A stretch of 64,000 nucleotides of DNA from Chryseobacterium indologenes (GTDB lineage: Bacteria > Bacteroidota > Bacteroidia > Flavobacteriales > Weeksellaceae), in assembly GCF_001295265.1 (NCBI RefSeq), contig NZ_LJOD01000004.1, forward strand, positions 186,001 through 250,000, in the 5' to 3' direction. Below, one piece after another: positions 8,060 to 17,292 of this stretch. Below the pieces are notes generated by a model. That model was not told the DNA's origin and did no database searches. It saw nothing but the letters and a program-made list of their open reading frames with translations. Within the stretch, counting starts at the first letter, position 1, and each line of letters starts with the position of its first letter. A program made the position numbers and the translations under genes.

Positions 8060-8470
8060 ATGAAAAAAATACTCAATAGAATTCCCCTTTTCTGGAAGAT
8101 ATGGCTCAGTCATATTTTTATATATTATCCTATAAGGGCAGTATTCTTTTTATTTGGGTTTGAGAAAACCCCTGATTTCTTTCACGTCGTAAAAGTAATG
8201 CTGCTTGCGTTCTTCCCCGGTATCTATGGAATATTTGAAAGGTTTCCTTTAATCATTGTTATTCAGATACTGGTTATGTATTTCATAACGGAGAGCGTTT
8301 TCTCAAAAAAAGTATGGGCTTACCTGCTGACCATCATCGTCACGAATATCATACTTTATACCTTTAATGTTTATGATACGGAATGCTTAAAAGACACCAT
8401 CTGGTCTTTCCTTATTTTCCTTCCCCTATTCCTGTTTATTTTCAGAAAAGATCTTAAAAATCGGCCTTAG
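8060..8470 (+). CDS. Small integral membrane protein, unknown
   Basis: This 136-residue protein consists almost wholly of hydrophobic helices (about residues 10-32, 45-60, 62-80, 85-102 and 112-128) with a short basic tail (RKDLKNRP). I recognise no family. It reads away from the DUF6909-like operon and ends 168 bp before glnN. A cytoplasmic-membrane location is secure, the function unknown. Confidence 0.6.
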   Translation: MKKILNRIPLFWKIWLSHIFIYYPIRAVFFLFGFEKTPDFFHVVKVMLLAFFPGIYGIFERFPLIIVIQILVMYFITESVFSKKVWAYLLTIIVTNIILYTFNVYDTECLKDTIWSFLIFLPLFLFIFRKDLKNRP

Positions 8471-8590
8471 CCCTTATTTCCTGCTACACACCGGCAACAA
8501 AACAGCCATACCCCCATAAAAACACCCCATTAACACTAAATTCATGTAAAAATTAAAACAACCCCTTATTTTTTTTAGGGTAAAAATATT

Positions 8591-8616
8591 TTTGAATCAT
8601 TTTTTTTGTAAATTTG
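8591..8616 (+). promoter_or_regulatory. Promoter of glnN
   Basis: TAAATTTG at 8609-8616 is an exact -7 box, and TTTG at 8591-8594 is a possible -33 element at a rather short spacing (14 bp). The ATG follows 22 bp later. Confidence 0.55.
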
Positions 8617-8638
8617 CCCTGTAAAAATTAACCTTATT

Positions 8639-10834
8639 ATGTCAACTTTAAGATTCAAAGCGTTAGAAACCCTTCCATTTAAGGACTTCAGAAGAGATAA
8701 CTCTGTTGAAGTTCCGGTGAAACTGTCCGAATTATTCTGCCAGAATGTTTTCTCAGAAGAGACTATGAGAGAATATCTGACAAAGGAAGCATTCCAATCT
8801 ATTATGGATGCCGTAAAAAAAGGAACTAAAATCCAGAGACATATTGCAGACCAGGTAGCTGTTGCTATGAAAGACTGGGCGATGAGCAAAGGAGTAACTC
8901 ACTACACTCACTGGTTTCAGCCTTTGACAGGAACGACTGCCGAAAAGCACGATTCTTTCTTCACCCCGATTGAAGGAGGCAGAGCGATTGAAAGATTCAG
9001 CGGAAACCTACTGATCCAGCAGGAACCTGACGCATCTTCTTTCCCGAACGGAGGAATCAGAAATACTTTTGAGGCAAGAGGTTATACCGCATGGGACCCT
9101 ACTTCTCCTGCATTCATCATGGGAACAACTCTTTGTATTCCTTCGATATTCATTTCTTATACCGGGGAAACTTTAGATTATAAAGCACCCCTTCTGAGAG
9201 CTTTGAATGCCGTGGATGAAGCAGCAACCAGCGTAATGCAGTATTTTGACAAAAACGTAACAAAGGTAACCCCTACTTTAGGATGGGAACAGGAATATTT
9301 CTTAGTTGACTCTGCATTATACCAGTCACGTCCTGACCTTGTGATTACAGGAAAAACATTATTAGGACATTCTCCGGCTAAAGGACAACAGCTTGACGAC
9401 CACTATTTCGGCTCTATTCCTACCAGAGTAATGAACTTCATGAAAGAGCTGGAAATTGAGTGTATGAAACTGGGAATTCCGGTAACAACAAGACATAATG
9501 AAGTAGCACCCAACCAGTTTGAGCTGGCTCCGATGTTTGAAGAAGTTAACGTTGCCGTAGATCACAACTCTTTATTGATGGACATCATGGCAAGAGTAGC
9601 CCACAAGCACCACTTCCACATTCTGTTCCACGAAAAACCATTCGCAGGAGTAAACGGAAGCGGAAAGCACAACAACTGGTCTTTAGCTACAGATACAGGA
9701 GAAAATCTTTTGAGCCCGGGAAAGAACCCTAAGAAAAACTTACAGTTCCTTACTTTCTTTGTGAATACAATCAAGGCTGTGTATGAGTATGCCGACCTTT
9801 TAAGAGCCAGCATTGCATCAGCGAGCAATGACCACAGACTTGGAGCTAACGAAGCACCTCCTGCGATCATTTCCGTATTTATCGGAAGCCAGCTGTTCAG
9901 CGTATTGGAAGAACTTGAAAAAGTAACCAACGGAAAATTAAGTCCGGAAGAAAAAACAGAATTAAAATTAAATGTTGTAGGAAAAATCCCTGAGATCCTT
10001 CTTGACAACACCGACAGAAACAGAACTTCGCCTTTCGCGTTTACAGGAAATAAATTTGAGATCAGAGCCGTAGGTTCTTCTGCCAACTGTGCAGAGTCTA
10101 TGACGGTAATGAATACTATCGCAGCCAAGCAGCTGAGCGACTTCAAAAAAGAAGTGGATGCCCTTATCGAAACAGGTCTTAAGAAAGATGAAGCCATCTT
10201 CAATGTATTAAGAGAATACATCAAACAATGTAAAAACATTATGTTTGAAGGAGACGGGTATTCTGACGACTGGGCTAAAGAAGCTAAAAAGAGAGGTCTT
10301 AACAATTTAAAAACCACTCCTGAAGCCCTTAAGCAGGAAATGAATAAAAAGTTCCTTGACCTTTACGAAGAAGTTGGCGTATTTACCCACAGAGAAGTTG
10401 AAGCCAGAAACGAGATCAAACTAGAAAAATATTCTACGGTAATTGATATTGAAGCCAGAGTGTTAAGTGATATTGCAAGAAACCACATTATCCCTTCTGC
10501 GTTAAATTATCAGAACCGGTTAATTGAGAACGTTAAAGGATTAAAAGAGATTTTCGGAGACAAGGAATTCAAATCATTGGCTAAAGAGCAGATGAGCTTA
10601 ATTACAAGCATTTCCGAGAATGTTTCTAAAATTAAATTAGGGGTTGAAGACCTTATTAAAGCGAGAGAAGCAGCGAAAGCTGTATCAGATAGTCAGAAGC
10701 AGGCAGAAGATTACTGCAACAAAGTAAAACCATTATTTGATGCTATCAGAGAAGCTTCTGATGACCTTGAAATGATGGTTGATGATGAACTTTGGCCAAT
10801 GACTAAATATAGAGAAATGTTATTTACAAAATAA
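8639..10834 (+). CDS. glnN: Glutamine synthetase type III
   Basis: This 731-residue protein has the long GSIII form typical of Bacteroidota. The GSIII-specific N-terminal signature HWFQPLTGTTAEKHDSF is present. It is followed by the catalytic-core motifs GWEQEYFLVD (metal ligands), RHNEVAPNQFELAP, the ATP-site stretch FAGVNGSGKHNNWSL, and NRTSPFAFTGNKFEIRAVGS. It makes glutamine from glutamate, ammonia and ATP in the cytosol and forms large oligomers. The gene is flanked by its own promoter and terminator, so it appears monocistronic. No PII or Amt gene is adjacent. Confidence 0.97.
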   Translation: MSTLRFKALETLPFKDFRRDNSVEVPVKLSELFCQNVFSEETMREYLTKEAFQSIMDAVKKGTKIQRHIADQVAVAMKDWAMSKGVTHYTHWFQPLTGTTAEKHDSFFTPIEGGRAIERFSGNLLIQQEPDASSFPNGGIRNTFEARGYTAWDPTSPAFIMGTTLCIPSIFISYTGETLDYKAPLLRALNAVDEAATSVMQYFDKNVTKVTPTLGWEQEYFLVDSALYQSRPDLVITGKTLLGHSPAKGQQLDDHYFGSIPTRVMNFMKELEIECMKLGIPVTTRHNEVAPNQFELAPMFEEVNVAVDHNSLLMDIMARVAHKHHFHILFHEKPFAGVNGSGKHNNWSLATDTGENLLSPGKNPKKNLQFLTFFVNTIKAVYEYADLLRASIASASNDHRLGANEAPPAIISVFIGSQLFSVLEELEKVTNGKLSPEEKTELKLNVVGKIPEILLDNTDRNRTSPFAFTGNKFEIRAVGSSANCAESMTVMNTIAAKQLSDFKKEVDALIETGLKKDEAIFNVLREYIKQCKNIMFEGDGYSDDWAKEAKKRGLNNLKTTPEALKQEMNKKFLDLYEEVGVFTHREVEARNEIKLEKYSTVIDIEARVLSDIARNHIIPSALNYQNRLIENVKGLKEIFGDKEFKSLAKEQMSLITSISENVSKIKLGVEDLIKAREAAKAVSDSQKQAEDYCNKVKPLFDAIREASDDLEMMVDDELWPMTKYREMLFTK

Positions 10835-10861
10835 CATCTGTAAAGTTCCATATTAGTTTTA

Positions 10862-10890
10862 AATCCTCGGTTTTCCGGGGATTTTTTTTG
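10862..10890 (+). terminator. glnN rho-independent terminator
   Basis: The 9-bp stem (10862-10870 with 10875-10883, one G-T pair) has a TTTT loop and is followed by an eight-T run. Confidence 0.85.
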
Positions 10891-10984
10891 TTTTATTAAC
10901 ATCCTGAAAAATTGGAATTTAAACTCACAAACCCCGATTTATAGAAGAAAATCGATACCGTTTGTTAAAGAATCTTAATAAAAA

Positions 10985-11027
10985 AAACCGCAGACTTACC
11001 AAAAATAGGCGGTTGCGGTTTGTTTTT
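10985..11027 (+). terminator. Second terminator-like hairpin
   Basis: AACCGCA at 10986-10992 pairs with TGCGGTT at 11014-11020. It is preceded by an A-run and followed by a T-rich tract. The 21-base interior can pair further (ACC with GGT). It may be a back-up terminator for glnN. Confidence 0.5.
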
Positions 11028-11113
11028 CTTTAACATACCCAAATAATATGTTAAATAGTGTTAAAATAAGATCCTGACAATTATCATATCAGGGGTCTTT
11101 TACTCGGAATCTC

Positions 11114-11121
11114 TACTTTTG
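11114..11121 (+). promoter_or_regulatory. -7 promoter box (TACTTTTG) for the NlpC/P60 gene
   Basis: There is an exact TAnnTTTG match 51 bp upstream of ATG 11173. No clear -33 TTG is seen. Confidence 0.45.
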
Positions 11122-11172
11122 TAATGCTTTTGAAAAATAAATATTCCTTTTAACACGGATAATCAAATATAT

Positions 11173-11883
11173 ATGAAGAAAAGAGTTTTGTTTTATTTAG
11201 TTGCTTTAGTTTCTACAGTTTCATTACAATCTTGCGCTACAAATTATGTAGTTTCACAACCAGCAACTTACACTAAAGAATACAAAACAGATGCCAAACT
11301 AGCTTCTATCGACAATAAGAAAATGGAGCAGGATAAGCAGAGACTCATTGATTCTTTCCTTGCTGAAAAAGCAGCATCTATCGCCAACGCGAAAAAAGCT
11401 ATTAAAAATTCTGAGATTGCAAAAGCAGTCAAATACAATAAAACCATCGACAATATTCTTGCAGAAGCTGAAACGTACCTTGGAACTCCTTACCGATACG
11501 GAGGGATGACCAGAAAAGGTATAGATTGTTCAGCTTTCGTTCTTTCTGTATTCGGAGCTGCGGCAGGATTAAGCTTACCAAGAGTAGCTGCTTCCCAGGC
11601 CCAGGAAGGAGAGAGAATTGAAAAAGAAAATCTTCAGAAAGGAGATCTTATTTTCTTCTCTCACGGAAGAAGAATTTCTCACGTAGGTATTGTAGAAAGT
11701 GTTACTGAAGACGGCGAAGTAAAATTTATTCACGCTGCCACTTCAAAAGGAGTAATGGTTTCGTCACTGAATGATTCTTATTGGGGACCTAAATACAGAT
11801 TCGCGAAAAGAGTAATCAATGAAAATGGGGATGCATATAACAATCTTGCATCAACTACTCCAGCAGCCGCTGCAAGTTTTTAA
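11173..11883 (+). CDS. NlpC/P60 (C40) peptidoglycan endopeptidase lipoprotein
   Basis: This 236-residue protein has a lipoprotein signal with lipobox LQSC, giving lipidated Cys21. A Lys/Ala-rich linker leads to an NlpC/P60 domain from about residue 90. The catalytic residues are Cys119 (GIDCSAF), His170 (SHVGIVE) and His187 (FIHAAT). Such enzymes cut the D-gamma-Glu to meso-Dap stem-peptide bond in the periplasm and help the sacculus grow. The C-terminus is Ala-rich. The gene stands alone with a terminator at 11912. Confidence 0.93.
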   Translation: MKKRVLFYLVALVSTVSLQSCATNYVVSQPATYTKEYKTDAKLASIDNKKMEQDKQRLIDSFLAEKAASIANAKKAIKNSEIAKAVKYNKTIDNILAEAETYLGTPYRYGGMTRKGIDCSAFVLSVFGAAAGLSLPRVAASQAQEGERIEKENLQKGDLIFFSHGRRISHVGIVESVTEDGEVKFIHAATSKGVMVSSLNDSYWGPKYRFAKRVINENGDAYNNLASTTPAAAASF

Positions 11884-11911
11884 TTTTAAATAATTGATTT
11901 AAATAATGAAG

Positions 11912-11938
11912 CCGTCAGAAAACCCTGACGGTTTTTTT
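11912..11938 (+). terminator. Rho-independent terminator of the NlpC/P60 gene
   Basis: CCGTCAG at 11912-11918 pairs with CTGACGG at 11925-11931, followed by seven Ts. Confidence 0.88.
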
Positions 11939-11994
11939 ATTGATGGAGTTTATTGAAATTAATATAGTGCTTGTATTTAATTTAAATTGAAGAG

Positions 11995-12576
11995 CTAGTT
12001 ACTCCTGTCAATTTCAATATCCAGCTTATACAACAGTCCATGCACTTCCGAAAGGGAGAATTTAGCTTTTTTAAGCCTGTTTACAGCAGGATCTATGGAA
12101 TAATTGAAGGAGGACCTCAAATCTGCTTTTTCAAGGTTAGAATGGTCGAAAATTGCCCCGGAAAGATCACAGCCGCTCAACATTGAATTTGAAAGGTCGC
12201 AATCTGTAAAATCTACCTCGATTAATTTTGAATTTTTAAACACTGTCTTTTTTATGGAAATTCCGTAAAACACAGAGTTATTAAGCATACATCCTTCAAA
12301 TCTGAAGGAAAGTCCAAATCCGTTACATTCACCGAACTGAAGCCCCAGCATCTTGCACTCTTTAAAATGAGTATTCCGGAAAGCAGTATTAACAAGCTTT
12401 ACCATGCTTATATTGCAGCCTGAAAACTCACAATCCGTAAATGTAAAGCCGGAAAGATCTGTATATTCAAAATTACAGTTACTGAAAGTACAATTTTCAT
12501 ACTCTCCTTTTTTCAGTGGAGAACGGGCAAAGTTTATATTTTCAAAGTTTTGATCAGCAGTGTATATATCTTTCAT
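11995..12576 (-). CDS. Pentapeptide repeat protein
   Basis: The protein has 193 residues from ATG 12576 (an in-frame ATG at 12612 would add twelve residues that look unrelated to the fold). The body is a run of A(D/N)LXX-type repeats such as CDFSGCNIS, TDCDLSNSMLSGCDLSGAIF and SNLEKADLRSS, which fold into a right-handed quadrilateral beta helix. Functions in the family range from DNA-gyrase protection to scaffolding and cannot be told here. The repeats are unusually Cys- and Phe-rich. It lies downstream of rodA but is separated by about 80 bp. Confidence 0.85.
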   Translation of the reverse strand: MKDIYTADQNFENINFARSPLKKGEYENCTFSNCNFEYTDLSGFTFTDCEFSGCNISMVKLVNTAFRNTHFKECKMLGLQFGECNGFGLSFRFEGCMLNNSVFYGISIKKTVFKNSKLIEVDFTDCDLSNSMLSGCDLSGAIFDHSNLEKADLRSSFNYSIDPAVNRLKKAKFSLSEVHGLLYKLDIEIDRSN

Positions 12577-12656
12577 AAGCCTACAGGAGCTATACTGAGA
12601 AAATTTCCCCAATTAAATATTGAATGTTGTAATTTCGATTGTATAAAAACCGATTT

Positions 12657-13886
12657 CTAAACAAGACTGTTCTTATCGGAATAGTTCAGCTTAAAGAAAA
12701 TAAAAGTCATCATAGAGAAGGCCAGCAATGAACTTCCTCCGTAACTGAAATACGGAAGCGGAATCCCTACTGTTGGAAACAACCCCATTACCATCCCTAA
12801 ATTGATTGAAAAGTGCATCAGCAGGATCGAAGCAAAACAATACCCGAATACCCTGTTAAAAGTTGATTTCTGACGTTCTGCAAGATAGTAGATTCGTCCG
12901 ATATAGATCATATAGCAGAAAACAAGCACGGCACTTCCTATAAAGCCCCATTCTTCTCCTACCGTACAAAAAATATAATCGGTTTCCTGTTCCGGAACGA
13001 ATTTTCCTTGGGTAACAGATCCTTCACGGTATCCTTTCCCTGTCAACCCTCCTGATCCGATTGCTGTTTTTGAATATAATAAGTTATATCCTGAAGTATC
13101 CCGGAAAGCTTTTTCTCCTTTATAAAGCACTTCAATTCTTTCTCTCTGGTGCTTCGGAAGCTTTTCAAGAATATAAGGTGATCCGAAAGCCAATCCGCAA
13201 AGCAGAAGAATAGATCCCGAAATACCCGAAATAGAAATCACATCCCATGACATCCTATGGTAATTCATAGCGATTAGGACTCCTGCAATAACCAATATGG
13301 TAATAACTACATACAACGGAGGAATGGCCAGGGAAATCAGAAATACTCCTGCAAAAATAAATCCTATTCCAAAGAGCATACCGCTAAGTCCTTCTCTGTA
13401 TAAAGCAATAAAAAATGCGATGAAAACTAACATGGAGCCTACATCAGGAATGGCCAGAACAACAACCGCAGGAATGCCTATAATAGCAAGTGCAGTCCAA
13501 AGGGATTTTTTATTTTTTAGATTAAAATCTGGTCCGGAAACATAGTTCGCCAGCATCAGTGCGGTCCCTATTTTTGCAAATTCTACAGGCTGCATGGTAA
13601 AACTTCCAAACTTATACCAGTTTTTCTGTCCCAGGATCTCTTTTCCAAAAGGAAACAGACCAATCAGAAGCAGAACCCCGCCAATATAGATGATTCCTGC
13701 CATATTTTCGAAGAACTTGCTTCTTCCTACAAATATCACAAGCCCAACAAACAAAGAAATACAAAAAAATATCAGCTGCTTTTCTCCCAGCTTCTGATCA
13801 ACACTGTAAATATTGGCAATGGCAAAAATGCAAAGCAGGAAATACAGTCCGAGACCTAATTTATCTATTCCTTCTGCCCACTTCAT
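12657..13886 (-). CDS. rodA: Rod shape-determining protein RodA (SEDS glycosyltransferase)
   Basis: This 409-residue polytopic membrane protein has the SEDS-family pattern of about ten transmembrane helices. Signatures include KNWYKFGSFTMQPVEFAK (the conserved loop with QPSE-like motif) and the C-terminal GIPLPYFSYGGSSLLAFS. RodA polymerises lipid II into glycan strands during side-wall growth, paired with the transpeptidase PBP2. Its ATG overlaps the PBP2 stop by four bases, so it is the last gene of the elongation operon. Confidence 0.96.
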   Translation of the reverse strand: MKWAEGIDKLGLGLYFLLCIFAIANIYSVDQKLGEKQLIFFCISLFVGLVIFVGRSKFFENMAGIIYIGGVLLLIGLFPFGKEILGQKNWYKFGSFTMQPVEFAKIGTALMLANYVSGPDFNLKNKKSLWTALAIIGIPAVVVLAIPDVGSMLVFIAFFIALYREGLSGMLFGIGFIFAGVFLISLAIPPLYVVITILVIAGVLIAMNYHRMSWDVISISGISGSILLLCGLAFGSPYILEKLPKHQRERIEVLYKGEKAFRDTSGYNLLYSKTAIGSGGLTGKGYREGSVTQGKFVPEQETDYIFCTVGEEWGFIGSAVLVFCYMIYIGRIYYLAERQKSTFNRVFGYCFASILLMHFSINLGMVMGLFPTVGIPLPYFSYGGSSLLAFSMMTFIFFKLNYSDKNSLV

Positions 13887-15913
13887 TGCTTTAAAGGTTT
13901 TTTGTTGTTTTTAGTTTCTTCGTTTATCTTTTTCTGAAGCTTTGCTTTCTGTTCCCTGATAAAATTCAGACTGTCCTGTTTTCTCTTCAGTTTAACAGAA
14001 TCTGTTTTAGGCTCTACATACAGACCTTTACGTTTCAGATCAGCAATCCATTGTCTTTTATACTCAGGCATGAAGCTCGCACTGGTCATTTTTTTGTAGA
14101 GATTTTCCCGCTTCAGGTCTCCAGTAATATACTTTTCAGCGATCACCGTACAGGCAGGGCCAGCCCATGTTGCTCCGAAACCGGCATGCTCCATTACCGC
14201 AGCAACTACAATTCTGGGTTTATCAGCCGGGGCAATCAGAACAAAGATTGAGTTATCCTTCCCCTGCGGTACCTGTGCAGTACCCGTTTTTGCCAATTGG
14301 GTAAAATCGTTGGATTTTAAGCTTCTTGCCGTTCCCCTCAGAACTACCGCTTCCATACCTTTCAGCACAGGTTCAAAATGTTTCGGATCTACAAGCGTTT
14401 TATGTTTTACTTTGAATCTTGGATCCGGATTAGGTTTTCCATCAATTGATTTCACGATATGTGGCGTGTAATACCAACCCTTATTGGCAATAGCAGCCAC
14501 AAAGTTGGCCATCTGCAGCGGAGTAAGCATAACATCTCCCTGACCCATTCCGTTAAAAACAGCTCCGGTAGCTAAAGGATCCCAGTTTTTGAAATCTTTT
14601 TTACCACTGTATTTATTTAAAGCTTTCTGTCTTTTTTCATAAAATTCTCCTGAAGGAATTTTTCCGGGTGCTCCAGAAGCAAGGTCATTATTCAAATATT
14701 CCCCAACTCCGAAACTGTTCATGATCTTTTTCCACTCATCCACTCCTTTGGAAGGATTTCCAGGATACTTATTCATAATCGCCAGGTAAGCATGTGAGAA
14801 ATAGCAGTTACTGGAGACCTGGATAGAAGGGATAAGAGGATCTGCTCCTCCGTGTCCTTTAATTCTTAATCCTTTATAATAGAAGCCTCCTCCACAAGGG
14901 AAAATTGTATTTTCTGTCATCACTCCCATCTGCATTCCGGCAAGAGCGGTAAGAAGCTTAAAGGTAGATCCCGGTGGATATGCTGCCTGAACAGACCTGT
15001 CGAAAGTAGGCTTATTTTCGTAAAGTGTATCTTTGATTAAGGCGTATAGGTTTTTAGATTTATTAGGACCTACGAAAAGGTTAGGGTCAACATCCGGGCC
15101 TGTTGCCATTGTTAAAATTTCCCCGTTATTAGGATCAATCGCTACGATAGCTCCATGCTTATCCACCAGCATTTCTTCGGCCATTCTCTGAAGGTCATAA
15201 TCAATGGTCAGGGTAATATCCTTTCCGGTAATAACATCTTTATCGAGGGTTCCGTTTTTATAAGAACCAATATTACGCAGCCTGATGTCTTTCTGGATAT
15301 ATTTAACACCTTTTACTCCACGAAGCTCCTTTTCATAAGATCTTTCCACTCCTTTTTTTCCGACGAAATCCCCCGGAAGATAATAAGTGGAATCCATTTT
15401 TATATCCCTTTCGTTTACTTCACTGGTATACCCGAGAAGGTTTCCGGAAGTGGAAACTTCATACTGACGCTGAGGTCTTGATACGATACTGAATGCCGGA
15501 TATTTGAAAATAATTTCCTGCACTCTTGCAATATCTTCCCTGCTGAGGTTTTTAATAAACGTCATTGGGGTCAGCTTGGAATAATATTTTTCTTTTTTAA
15601 TAAGATTGATTCTGTTGATAAAATCATTTTTAGAAATCTGCATAAGGCTGCAGAACCCCAAGGTATCAAAATCAGGCTTCATCAGGGCCTGGGTAAACGA
15701 AATTTCATAAGCAGGCTGGTTTCCTACCAGGATCTTTCCGTTCCTGTCAAAAATAACCCCTCTCTGCGGGATCACATATTCCGTTTTAATTGACGTATTG
15801 GCCGCGTTCAGTGCATAACGGTCTGTAAACAGCTGTAAATAGGCAAGCCTCGCTACAAAAATAAGAGCGATAACAACAAGAATGGAAAAGATTTTTAAAT
15901 AACGTGTGTTCAA
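13883..15913 (-). CDS. mrdA: Penicillin-binding protein 2 (elongation transpeptidase)
   Basis: This 676-residue protein has one N-terminal membrane anchor (about residues 8-28), a dimerisation (pedestal) domain and a transpeptidase domain. The serine active-site motifs are all present: PPGSTFKL (SxxK), SSNCYF (SxN) and KTGTAQ (KTG). It cross-links the glycan made by RodA during cell elongation. The C-terminal tail of about 50 residues is Lys/Gln-rich and likely disordered. It overlaps both rodA and mreD by four bases, showing strict coupling. Confidence 0.96.
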   Translation of the reverse strand: MNTRYLKIFSILVVIALIFVARLAYLQLFTDRYALNAANTSIKTEYVIPQRGVIFDRNGKILVGNQPAYEISFTQALMKPDFDTLGFCSLMQISKNDFINRINLIKKEKYYSKLTPMTFIKNLSREDIARVQEIIFKYPAFSIVSRPQRQYEVSTSGNLLGYTSEVNERDIKMDSTYYLPGDFVGKKGVERSYEKELRGVKGVKYIQKDIRLRNIGSYKNGTLDKDVITGKDITLTIDYDLQRMAEEMLVDKHGAIVAIDPNNGEILTMATGPDVDPNLFVGPNKSKNLYALIKDTLYENKPTFDRSVQAAYPPGSTFKLLTALAGMQMGVMTENTIFPCGGGFYYKGLRIKGHGGADPLIPSIQVSSNCYFSHAYLAIMNKYPGNPSKGVDEWKKIMNSFGVGEYLNNDLASGAPGKIPSGEFYEKRQKALNKYSGKKDFKNWDPLATGAVFNGMGQGDVMLTPLQMANFVAAIANKGWYYTPHIVKSIDGKPNPDPRFKVKHKTLVDPKHFEPVLKGMEAVVLRGTARSLKSNDFTQLAKTGTAQVPQGKDNSIFVLIAPADKPRIVVAAVMEHAGFGATWAGPACTVIAEKYITGDLKRENLYKKMTSASFMPEYKRQWIADLKRKGLYVEPKTDSVKLKRKQDSLNFIREQKAKLQKKINEETKNNKKPLKQ

Positions 15914-16416
15914 ACTTTTTGTTTGATTTTAAATATTAATGCATAAATAACGATAAATATAAAGGAAATTATACTTGTTATCACAACATTAAGTAATATT
16001 TCAAAAAACCTGCTAAATTTAAAAAATTCAATATACTGCACCACAAGCTGATGCAGAAAGATACTGGAAAACAGAAACAGCAAAAACTGCGCCCATTGAA
16101 GGGACTGAAAAGAAAAAAAATCTGTAGATGTATCTGTAGATGTTCTGAATATCAATGTTCTGAAGTAAGCAATCAGAGTTGTAGCAAATGCATTAATCCC
16201 TCCGGAATACAAAAGAATATCTACCGAAAGGCCAATCAGAAAGCTTAAAGCCAAAAACTGGAATTTGTTTCTGAAGAAAGGATAAAACATAACAAACACC
16301 GGGTATATTACCGGTGTATATTTTCCGAATATCGTAATCTTGTACAATACAAAAACTTGTAATGCAACCAGGAAAATCATGATTAATATATCGGTAAATA
16401 AAGTTCTGCTAATCAT
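15910..16416 (-). CDS. mreD: Rod shape-determining protein MreD
   Basis: This 168-residue protein has five to six hydrophobic helices and almost no soluble part, typical of MreD. It links MreC and the PBP2/RodA pair in the elongasome. Identification rests mainly on size, topology and its place between mreC (8-bp overlap) and mrdA (4-bp overlap), since MreD sequence is poorly conserved. Confidence 0.9.
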   Translation of the reverse strand: MISRTLFTDILIMIFLVALQVFVLYKITIFGKYTPVIYPVFVMFYPFFRNKFQFLALSFLIGLSVDILLYSGGINAFATTLIAYFRTLIFRTSTDTSTDFFSFQSLQWAQFLLFLFSSIFLHQLVVQYIEFFKFSRFFEILLNVVITSIISFIFIVIYALIFKIKQKV

Positions 16417-17263
16417 TTTCTTTTTTTATTACAGCCTGCATGGTATCCTGAATTTTCTGAACCTCAGCTTTCTTAAGATTTTTCACAACATATACTTTGC
16501 TTAAGGCGCCCATCTTCTCACTCAATTCAACAGAGATATCCCAGAAACCGGTTTTATTATCTACTGAATATCCTGCAATAGTCCCAATCATAACTCCTTT
16601 TGGGAAGATCGCCGATTTTCCGTCTGTAACAACGGTATCTCCAATTTTTAAAGCAACATATTTTGGAATATCAGCAAGGTGCATCACTCTTGAATTGTCT
16701 CCGTTCCAGGTTAAAGTCCCAAAGTATCCGGAGTTTTTAAGAGAGGCATTGATTCTGATCCTGTTAACACTCAGCACAGACTGAACGAGAGCATAGCCAT
16801 CGGTAGAATTGATGACGATTCCCGCAATTCCTCTTGGTGCCATTACCCCCATCTGCGGAAAAACACCGTCCCTCCGGCCCCGGTTAATGGTAAAATAATT
16901 ATTTCGTCTGTTGATACTATTAAATACAATTTCTCCGTCTACAAAAGTATAGATCTGCCCGCCGCCTAACGTGTCATGAACTTTTCTGAATACAGGGTTC
17001 TTTGCTCCTTCTTTGCCGTAAAGCTCAGTCATCAGGGCTTTATTCTGTGCTACAAGATCTTCATTGGTCTGTTTCAGCTTCAGATAAGAAACCCCTTCAT
17101 CAATATAGCCTGAAACCCAGGAATTCAGCGCAGCCGACTGGCCGGCGATCCAGGATCTCTGCATGGCGTTTTTAGAGAATATCAGAACAAGAGCAATAAT
17201 TTGCAGGAATATAAAGAAGACAAAAAGAGCATTCTTCGAAAATAATCTCAGCAAAAATCCCAT
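16409..17263 (-). CDS. mreC: Rod shape-determining protein MreC
   Basis: This 284-residue protein has a short cytosolic N-terminus, one transmembrane helix (about residues 12-30), a coiled-coil stretch (about 60-85) and the paired beta-barrel domain of MreC. The typical phrases NYFTINRGRRDGVFPQMGV, GIAGIV and IGDTVVTDGKSAIFPKGV are seen. It forms periplasmic filaments that activate PBP2. It sits 29 bp after mreB. Confidence 0.95.
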   Translation of the reverse strand: MGFLLRLFSKNALFVFFIFLQIIALVLIFSKNAMQRSWIAGQSAALNSWVSGYIDEGVSYLKLKQTNEDLVAQNKALMTELYGKEGAKNPVFRKVHDTLGGGQIYTFVDGEIVFNSINRRNNYFTINRGRRDGVFPQMGVMAPRGIAGIVINSTDGYALVQSVLSVNRIRINASLKNSGYFGTLTWNGDNSRVMHLADIPKYVALKIGDTVVTDGKSAIFPKGVMIGTIAGYSVDNKTGFWDISVELSEKMGALSKVYVVKNLKKAEVQKIQDTMQAVIKKEND

Positions 17264-17292
17264 TCAGATATAAGGTCGTAAAAAAGTTAAAA

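Larger units (their letters stand above)
10835..11172 (+). other. glnN-nlpC intergenic region with hairpins
   Basis: This 338-bp gap holds the glnN terminator, a second terminator-like hairpin near 10985, a weak inverted repeat around 11072-11100 (CCTGA...TCAGG) and the -7 box of the next gene at 11114. I see no open frame or known RNA. Confidence 0.5.

Noticed and set aside
9562..10317. 251-codon minus-strand open frame inside glnN
   Set aside because: It is fully antisense to a certain glutamine synthetase gene, with no plausible signals and a composition that mirrors the real frame.
12030..12560. Tandem DNA repeat in the pentapeptide gene
   Set aside because: The periodicity is at protein level (five-residue repeats); no identical DNA repeat units were seen.
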